From Ricordea florida (lineage: Eukaryota > Cnidaria > Anthozoa > Corallimorpharia > Ricordeidae), in the NCBI GenBank assembly GCA_949710005.1, contig OX453285.1, positions 3,220,632 through 3,284,631 on the forward strand: a DNA stretch of 64,000 nt, given 5' to 3'. The notes beneath the pieces are model-generated. The model had not been told where the DNA came from. It did not search any database and saw only the letters and a program-made list of their open reading frames with translations. Made by a program: the position numbers and the translations under genes. The first letter of the stretch is position 1. Each line of letters starts with the position of its first letter. This document shows, piece by piece, positions 57,701 through 64,000 of this stretch.

Positions 57701-60700
57701 AGCAACACAACTTTTATTCCATGTACACTTCAAACAACAAAGCCTGTACAAGGTTCAATGAAAAGCCGAGAGGAAAAACGATATTTATGCTAGCGGCGAG
57801 CCTTTCTTTCCTTACACAAAATTTGCTATCGTTTGCAAAGTTTTTTAAGCGAGCAAGACTTGAAAGTAAAACTCTTCGTAACGTTCGCATTCGTATTAAA
57901 CGTTAAACTTTCGACGTTTACAACCCAAATGATCAAGCTTATAAGCTTACATAAAAACAGCACCGACATAATTTGCAAAGTTTAGCTGAATAATAATGGT
58001 TTTATAACAAAACGTTATATTTTTAATGTAGATAGTCAGTTTACACTGTTGTAAATAAAGTTCTAGCTTATTCGCGTAACTGACTAAGTCTTCACTTTCT
58101 TTTTGTAAAGTAAAAAACTGCTTTGAAGTTCCAAGGGTGGTAAGAAGTCCCTGTTTCAAAATTCTGGAAATTCCTGGGGGGAGGGGGGGTCACCAGATAC
58201 CCTCTGGAACGGAAATTCCTGGGGGGTGGGGGGATGAAAATCAAAGAGCCTTCCATGGGGGGGGGGGGTATGCATATTTTCTGGAACCACACATTGTATG
58301 CTCTGAAAAAAAAAATAGAGAAAATTGTAGGAGAAAATGGTTTTGAACAAGACAAGAAATATGAGATACTCTTTTGGATCAATGTAAGTATCTTGGCAAC
58401 TGTGCACCTACCCCTTCCCTAACCCAACAAGTTATAATAAGTTAAATAGTAAGCGTTAATGGTGGGTTAGGGGAGGGGTAGGTGCATAGTTGCCAAGTTA
58501 CTTACATTAATACTCTCTTTCTTTGGTAAACATTGAAATATCCTACAAAAGTCTGCTGTAAGTTGTTAATGTTTCATGGTTTGGGTCACTCAATAGACTA
58601 CATGTAGTTATGAAACTTTGTGATTTTAACAGCTATAACTTTGTAGCTGCAATATTTGCAGGGGATTTGGTGGAAGGACTGGGGAGGCAATCTTTCCCAC
58701 TGTTTTGTTCAATATCCATAGCTCATCTGAATAGCTAAAACACTAGACAGTGATTTGTTTTCTTTTTAGAGTTTAATGCTACCAGTGAATGGGCCAGAGT
58801 GGCTGCTTTCATACATTCTCTTATTGTGTCTCTTCTAACTCAATGTAGTGAATTTGTATGTAGTACAACCAGAGTTTTACTGTCTTTGGTTGGTTGATGC
58901 AATAGTTGTTTCTCTTCTCTTTCAGTGATGGATAGTTCACTTCCAACATCGCTGAAGTACATCATCAGTAATGTTGAATATTATGGACCAGTTCTCTTTA
59001 TGGCAGGTATGTTTCACTGTTCGTGTATTTGTAAGAATGCAATAAATCTTTCATGTTCCTTCACAGTAGGTCCGTCTTGCCTGCTCACGTAGGCAATCAG
59101 AACTCAGAACTCAATCAGAACTTCATCTCATCTTGCTTGCTTGTGGAACCAGCCACAAAATATGTTATCCTGAAAGACTTGTCAAAGTAAAACTTTAACC
59201 TTAAGAATATTCTTTAGAAGAGAGGTATTGGATATATCAGGAATCTTCATATTCTGTATTAACTGACCTAATTATTCAGATCTTGTTATTTTATATTATA
59301 TTAATTTTATTTAAATTGTTAATTTATCTTTAATTTGTATTGTATGATAGTTTTTTAAGATCTGTATAATTAAAGTTGAGTAAATAAATAAATAAATAAA
59401 TAAAATTAACGATACTAAGTTTTTATCCTCTCTTATCCCAAACAGCTATAGACGTGGTAACTGTGTATGTTTTCCATGAACCTTCACTGCTGTCCTCCCT
59501 TCAAGACAATGGTCTCACAGGTGTCATGCTCAAAGCCTTGGTGGTAAAAGATGTAAGTTCAACATAAATGAGTTTAGTAGAAATACTCGGGTAATTATAC
59601 AAAATTGCACACTGATTGGTTTGCTATCTCAGATTATCAGCCAATAATCACCTCAATGAACAAAATGACTGCCAGTCTTTCATGTGCTTTTGATGAAATA
59701 AATTTCTTTTGTGTTGTACAATGTTTTTTCTTTTTTTGAAATAATCACCTGTGTATTTATACTAAAACAATTATTCTCCTCAAGCTCAGTGATTATCGGT
59801 GGATATTCACCTCAACTTTGTCTCTTCTGCATGCTTATACACCTTTAATTTCAAAATAATGGCATAAGTGTTTGCATAGTAATTAAAATGAAATTTGTAA
59901 CATCAGATTTCTGTCTCAGACGACAGTGAACCTTTGCCCTTGAAAATTCAGTGAATAAAAATGAATTGGGTTACACCAAAAAAAGCCAGAAGTACAAATG
60001 ATTTTTCAAATCCAGTAGTATATTTTACTGTGTTTGATTGAATTTTCCCCTGCTCATGAAGCAATCAACTTGCTGGTGTTACCAGAAAAGGACCAAGACC
60101 TTAAGTTTTCTTGTTTTGTGCAGTTGGTTTTGTTGTACATACAACATTACTTGAACAGTAATTTTTCTAAATTCTACATGTATATGTTCTAGTTCAATTT
60201 TTCCTTTGTTTAAATTTTATTTTCCTTTGTTTTCAGGTATGGTAATTTATGATAATGATTTGAAACAAAAGAAAAGAAAATTTAAACCAAGGATAAAATT
60301 GAACTACAACGTATACTGTATACCAGTCATAAAAAGAGAATTACTTGGTTGTTTGGAGGTACAAAATTTCTTTTCTCATGTTAATAAATATTTTGCTCAT
60401 TCATTTGCTTCATTTGGAGAGAAATTTTGTATCCATATATGGCTATGTAGTGTGATCTAATTGCATGTTGTGGTTCAATTTTCTTCCTTGTTTTAAATTT
60501 TATTTTCCTTCATTTTTGCTATGGTAATGTATGATAATGAGTTTGAAACAAAGGAAAATAAGATGTAAACCAAGGATAAAATTGAACCATAACATATACA
60601 CAGTTTAAAACTGTATTTTTGTGATCAGGTTCCTGCCACACGTGAGGTGTTGTCATCTCTGCCCAGCGTACTCAGTGCACTTTGTTTGAACACCAGAGGA

Positions 60701-63296
60701 CTGCAGGCTTTCATGAGTTGTAAGCCCTTTGATAAGTTATTTGGAGTGTTGCTGTCCCCAGACTATCTTCCAGCTATGAGACGCAGGCGAACTTCCGAGG
60801 GCCTAGGTATGTAGTTCATTGATTAAGTTACCAGTACAGTATCAGGATTGTCAAAAGTAACCTGCTGCATTTCGCCACCTACTTGGTCGCCTACTTGGTC
60901 GTTAGTCTGCTTGACATGCCCCCAGACCCCCCCTCCCCCTTTGGTGCTCGATTGTCTAGACGGTCACTTTTCAAACTTAGCTGCCTACTTTAAAACATTT
61001 TGACAACCTTGAGTATGCTTAAATGGTAAACCAGTGTAACTGTTATTCACAGGTTCCTTCCACTCAGAAAATCACTCTAAGGTATAAATTGAAACAGATT
61101 TTTGTTACCACGGGCTGCTTGTCTGTGGGTACAGTTTAGAGACATATACCACAGACTCAAAGGAACTCAAGTTTGAATTTAGCTTCAATGAATTTAATCC
61201 CTAGGTGAAACTGCATCCAATCTTGGAACAGCAATGGATGAGTTCATGAGACACCAACCAACCTTGAAGACAGATGCCATGACTGCAATTATTCAGGTAG
61301 ATTTCCCTACCAACTAAAAAAGATGATACAATAACATCCACACCTTACTGTTTATGCAGTGGGTACATAAAATTCATTTGTAGAAGAAGGCTCTGGAAAG
61401 TAAATATTAAGTGTAGTGACAACAAAATGTCATTGTGGGGAGCCATGGATTGGCAACACTATGAAGCATTTCATAGTTTTCTTTGTTTCAGCATGTGGGC
61501 AATTGGTCATAGACATTCATAAGCTTGTTTGGGTGTCAAATCCATATTTTTCACTGAATTTTTAGTGACCACTGCCTGCCTTCTGCATCATGTTCACACA
61601 CAGAAAATTGAATGTTCACCTGTGGGACCAAAAGTCTCTGACAGTGTTGGCAGATCTCCTGACAGCTATTTCTCCACTTGGCAATATTCCAAGAGGTGGT
61701 GAACACTTGAAATGCTTTGACCATTGGTTACCTTATTTTTCAACCATTCATGATAATACTGATTTGATTCTACTGTTTGCACATCTCTCTTAGCTGCTGC
61801 GTGAAGTGTGCCTCCTTGGTAGTAATCCCAAGTTGACTGGATTCAGGTTAGGTGCTAAAGTTGAGTCCAGTGATGGTGAGAATGGTAGTGGGCTGGGACA
61901 AAACACTGGACGCACAGCCCCAGTGTCTGACGAACCTATGTCAGATGAAGAGGAAGATGATGAGGACAGATTTAGCTTTACTATAACTCCCAGCTCCACT
62001 GAACTTGTATCAGAAAGTGACAAAGGCAAAGATGCCTCAAAGTATGTATAAATGAATTCACTCTCATTATTGCCACTATTATGTACTCACAAAATCACCA
62101 GTTCCCAGTTGGCTTTATAGCTCAGTTGGTTAGAGCATTGCACCAGTATCACAAGGTACTGTATGGGTTCAAATCCTGTTGAAGTCTGAATTTTTTCAGG
62201 TCTTGTCTTCGCAACTGCTTAAATTACGCACATAACTGCAATGCTCGTTCACTTGTTAAATCTACCTTCTGTATTTCAAATATATGAAATTTCATGTCAT
62301 GTTTTTATCACCATTAACGCTACCATTACTATTACCTTGACCATCATCATCGTTACTATTAGCAATGTATTGTTTTTATTATCAGTCTTAATATTACCAT
62401 TACCATTAGCATTATAGTCATTGTTATTCTTATTTTTGTTTGACGACGGAAACCTAAATACAGTTTTAAGTCGTGTAGTTTAAATCTCTTATTAACCAAG
62501 CTTGTTTGGAACCGTATCCAGAGAATAATTTATTGTCCCTTCTTTTTTGTGTGGACCTTGGCCTGTACTGTTATGACCCAGGGATATTTTTCCATAACAG
62601 CCCTCGCACTTGGTCAATAAGACATATTTATTCACGTCTGTTGTTTTTGTTGTATCTTGAAGGAGTACGGAAGAGGAGAAGAGAACTTTTGTGCCTCTCA
62701 TGGACTATATTCTGAATGTGGTATGTTGAGATTCAATCTACAGCATATGTGTAATAATCAAAGTTTTTGGTGCAGTGTATTATATAAGCAAGGTGTTCAA
62801 TAGGCAATGTAGATCGGAAAATTCTCCGGCTACTATGAAGAATTTTCGGCTCAAATTTAGATGGCCTGAGCTAGTGTTAAATTCAGACATGGAGCGCTTT
62901 CACGACCCTCCAAGTGAACTTATTTCCTTAGTGGCCATTTGGCCACTGACTGTTCAGGTTTGGTCACCAGCGAAAAATATTAGTCGTCAAAATATATGCA
63001 ATAAATAATAATTCATTAGTAATAAATAATGATCTTATTATTATCTAACTGTATTGTTAACATTTTCCTTGAACCACCAAGTAAATTGAAGTCCCGTTCA
63101 GTGAAAGAACTACTTAATTTTGATTCAAATATGCTTTTATTGGAATGATTGACGATCAAATGAAATAGTTTCCGATCACGATGAAAAAGTCTTATATTAT
63201 TGCAAAAAGCGTGAGCATGTATGAATCAAACATGTTTACCGCCATTTTTCCCGCGAAAATAATTTTAGTCACCGAGCTGGCAACTTGCGTTCTAAT

Positions 63297-63331
<35 letters not shown>

Positions 63332-64000
63332 AACTAAAATGGTTGCAACTTGGAGGGTTGTTTCAGAATATCCTCCTGTTACTTTACACAATTCTCCTGC
63401 TACTGAAATTGTTAGTGAAAACCCTGTAAAAGAACACTCTATTTAGTCATACAAGAGACCCATACGACTTGAACCGTGTAATTCACGTTCGCAGCGTCTA
63501 GATTTAACTTCTCCCAAGTACCATATTTGGAAACTGCTTGCCCCAGTCTTTGAGCTTGTTGGCACTGATTGGTTCATTTGGTTTCTGTTGCTTTCCAAAT
63601 ATGGTGCTTGGTACATTGAATGTGGGTAAGCTGTGGTTGAAGACATTAAAAGGTAGTTACATGTTTCAAGTATTATGAATTTCTGGTCAATCATACTACT
63701 TGAGTATCAGAAGAAGACCAGTCTGTTGTGATAAGCCTTTCTCCTCCTATAAATTATTTCCCATTTATTTTTATGACATGGAGAAATTATGTTCTGATCG
63801 CCAAGCCTGAGGGCAGCACAGTGTTAGGGCCTTGAGTGTGAATGCTGAGCGTAATGTTGTATTGATTGCTCCGACTGATTTCCAGGATAATTTTATGTTC
63901 ATGCAGGTCCGATTTGTTGACTCGATTCTCAGTAACAACTCCACCGATGATCACTGCAAAGAGTTTGTTCGTCTTGGAGGTTTAGAACCTTTGATCAGCA
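39775..64000 (+). CDS. HUWE1: HUWE1 HECT E3 ubiquitin ligase, N-terminal ~892 residues
   Basis: Exons: 39775-39819, 39985-40083, 40986-41120, 42106-42198, 43422-43495, 44200-44278, 44679-44741, 46889-46972, 47880-47933, 48402-48470, 51177-51276, 51877-51977, 52105-52166, 52502-52590, 53320-53400, 54313-54398, 55400-55501, 56674-57076, 58926-59006, 59446-59552, 60629-60806, 61205-61296, 61794-62041, 62663-62720, 63907-64000 (cut by the edge). All phases join. The protein begins [15 protein letters not shown] and keeps the order of human HUWE1: [103 protein letters not shown]. These are the DUF908 and DUF913 armadillo-like regions of the substrate-binding ring. The HECT domain lies beyond the window. 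Exon 18 has an insert rich in Ser/Gln/Glu compared with human. Exon 10 ends in a GC donor. Confidence 0.95.
40430..40801. mobile_element. hAT-like MITE in HUWE1 intron 2
   Basis: CAGGGTTTGTATAC at 40430 and GTGTACAAACCCTG ending 40801. CAGGG starts are common in hAT elements. The interior repeats GTCCTTGAAA and GGTCCTGGAAAGTCCTT. No clear 8-bp target repeat. Confidence 0.7.
42737..43319. mobile_element. 583-bp pogo/mariner-type MITE
   Basis: TIRs CAGTCGAAGCTCTC and GAGAGCTTCGACTG with TA on both flanks (42735-42736, 43320-43321). The interior holds many CTCGTAAGCGG(A/C)CA units in both orientations. It ends about 100 bp before HUWE1 exon 5. Confidence 0.88.
43603..43953. mobile_element. Hairpin plus TIR element (TTACACCCA family)
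   Basis: Hairpin 43603-43756 has arms TGGTAATTGAACT...AGTTCAATTACCA. It directly abuts a TIR element 43757-43953 (TTACACCCATTTTGAAATC / GATTTCAAAGTGGGTGTAA), which contains a CCAATCA box. The hairpin-next-to-TIR layout matches the other families here, but the apex lacks the GNA/GA motif. Confidence 0.7.
44302..44640 (+). repeat. ~110-bp tandem repeat, block 3 (fills HUWE1 intron 6)
   Basis: Three units of the AATF-intron repeat (GAATGGTCACACTGCATGGT, ACCACACTGTATAGTAAAAC) fill the 400-bp intron 44279-44678 almost from donor to acceptor. On the plus strand they are inverted relative to 3285-4575, but relative to transcription the orientation is the same. Confidence 0.9.
44908..46758 (-). mobile_element. 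1.85-kb TIR element with transposase fossil, copy 1
   Basis: TIRs GTGACCTCTCACGCGAAAAC and its inverse ending 46758. Broad subterminal zones are built of AACGGCTTTTTCCAACG-type repeats. On the minus strand lie remnants of a frameshifted gene ([37 protein letters not shown]). A ~110-bp segment of that gene is duplicated within the element (about 45338-45445 and 45692-45807). It sits in HUWE1 intron 7. Confidence 0.8.
48095..48362. mobile_element. TIR element with shortened hairpin (TTAGTATAAATAC family)
   Basis: Same layout as 20188-20489, but GC-poor mutations have accumulated and the hairpin apex is missing. It ends 39 bp before HUWE1 exon 10. Confidence 0.7.
48471..48472 (+). promoter_or_regulatory. 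Non-canonical GC 5' splice site of HUWE1 intron 10
   Basis: Exon 10 ends ...GAAAAACAG and the intron starts GCAAGT, the standard strong GC-AG donor context. Using it joins exon 10 to exon 11 ([14 protein letters not shown]) in phase, as in HUWE1 orthologues. No GT donor in phase is available nearby. Confidence 0.85.
48772..51026. mobile_element. TIR element with CTCGATACTCG subterminal arrays
   Basis: TIRs CAGTACCGTGCAAAGGTAAG and its inverse ending 51026, followed inward by GATACTCGATACTCGCGAG arrays that are themselves palindromic. The right flank is TA and the left is CA, so a degraded TA target is possible. It contains the second copy of the GTGACC element and lies within HUWE1 intron 10. 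Confidence 0.8.
49165..50615 (+). mobile_element. GTGACC-type element, copy 2, truncated and nested
   Basis: Inverted relative to 44908-46758 and similar up to about 50615, where the right subterminal zone and TIR are missing. Plus-strand remnants: a short ATG frame (50053-50193) with a Cys-rich end [18 protein letters not shown], then frame-shifted [33 protein letters not shown] and [17 protein letters not shown]. From memory these match an uncharacterised transposase-like family common in cnidarians. Confidence 0.75.
52818..53045 (+). mobile_element. tRNA-derived SINE in HUWE1 intron 14
   Basis: A-box GTTAACTCAGTGGGTAGAGC and B-box GCAGTTTCAAACCCC are spaced as in a tRNA. A SINE body follows with GACTTTCTAGTCTTCTTGGA. 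Confidence 0.8.
53655..53795. repeat. Long hairpin, CACTTAATGTATGG arms, GAA-triloop apex
   Basis: Near-palindrome of 141 bp with apex CCCGAGACGAAGTCGAGGG (53715-53733). A CCAATCA box follows at about 53936. Confidence 0.85.
54422..55118 (-). mobile_element. Hairpin plus Crypton/DUF3504-like TIR element
   Basis: Hairpin 54422-54526 has AACAATTATTCGCC arms and apex ACCGAGCCGAAGGCGAGGT (54465-54483). It abuts a TIR element with ends TTAGTATAATTTCAGAGC (54527) and GCTCTAAAATTATACTAA (55118). The hairpin starts 23 bp after the HUWE1 exon 16 donor. Confidence 0.8.
54595..55005 (-). pseudogene. Crypton/DUF3504-like fragment, two exons with one stop
   Basis: Exon 55005-54888 reads [20 protein letters not shown], ending [11 protein letters not shown]. 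The next exon (54764-54595) starts EWF in phase, has one in-frame TAA, then reads [20 protein letters not shown] and [18 protein letters not shown]. The LSKFY..AR..DG..Y.K.SL..IRAAL pattern is a hallmark of the DUF3504/Crypton-derived region. It ends at a stop before any catalytic recombinase motif. Confidence 0.75.
57282..58293. mobile_element. 1-kb TIR element with C/G-run ends
   Basis: TIRs TGTGTGGTTCCAGAAAATAT and its inverse ending 58293. Each is followed inward by long C or G runs (57307-57322, 57390-57398, 58256-58268). The G-rich strand could form G-quadruplexes. It lies in HUWE1 intron 18. Confidence 0.75.
58378..58513. mobile_element. 136-bp MITE with ~50-bp TIRs
   Basis: TCAATGTAAGTATCTTGGCA at the left and its inverse (TGCCAAGTTACTTACATTAA) at the right, with CTACCCC...TAACCCA inner parts. 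A related partial copy is near 55555-55650. Confidence 0.75.
59574..59824. mobile_element. Decayed TTAGTATAAATAC-family element
   Basis: Retains the TIRs and the first arm of the hairpin only. It begins about 20 bp after the HUWE1 exon 20 donor. Confidence 0.6.
60188..60600. repeat. Two copies of an ATTTTATTTTCCTTTGTTT foldback repeat
   Basis: Units at about 60190-60315 and 60465-60598 are each near-palindromic (TAAATTTTATTTTCCTTTG...AAAGAAAATTTAAACCAAGG). A relative lies at about 21530-21630. Confidence 0.6.
62113..62260 (+). mobile_element. tRNA-derived SINE in HUWE1 intron 23
   Basis: A-box TAGCTCAGTTGGTTAGAGC (62118-62136), B-box GGGTTCAAATCC (62165-62176), then a body with GAATTTTTTCAGG. 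Confidence 0.8.

Noticed and set aside
57402-57710. 102-codon minus-strand ORF
   Set aside because: It lies inside a TIR element, has no recognisable motif and starts within a homopolymer-rich stretch.

Overview
This is a metazoan nuclear segment with spliced GT-AG genes, tRNA-derived SINEs, a non-LTR retrotransposon and a dense load of DNA transposons and MITEs. The repeat style, the F-box/PP2-type gene and a fossil transposase of a type I associate with cnidarians suggest an anthozoan (coral or sea anemone). That taxonomic call is inference; no search was run.

Five host genes are recognised. (1) The 3' end of a LACTBL1-type serine hydrolase (2-1351, +). (2) AATF (3062-11552, -), 11 coding exons that join in frame to 606 codons. 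(3) EIF4E3 (11877-26641, +), 8 coding exons, 244 codons, divergently paired with AATF across a 324-bp gap and carrying a 10.5-kb second intron full of repeats. (4) A single-exon F-box protein with a phloem-protein-2-like C-terminus (34722-35546, +). (5) The first 25 coding exons of HUWE1 (39775 to window end, +), about 892 residues, one intron using a GC donor.

Between EIF4E3 and the F-box gene sits an apparently complete Harbinger transposon (28060-33643). Its DDE transposase and its Myb/SANT partner are both intact and converge, and the ends carry inverted repeats. A 5'-truncated LINE lies at 37441-38250. Introns and intergenic DNA carry TIR elements resembling piggyBac, pogo/mariner, hAT and Harbinger types, at least four SINEs and many long hairpins.

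The most unusual signal is a recurrent hairpin module. Several palindromes with unrelated arms share one apex: a GNA triloop on a short stem, flanked on both sides by GA (potential tandem sheared G.A pairs). Many sit directly beside short TIR elements that contain a CTCTGATTGG box and an ATGGC-initiated exon. In two of these the exon is a recognisable Crypton/DUF3504-like N-terminus. A second unusual signal is a ~110-bp tandem unit that fills or dominates introns of two different genes (AATF, HUWE1), always in the same orientation relative to transcription.
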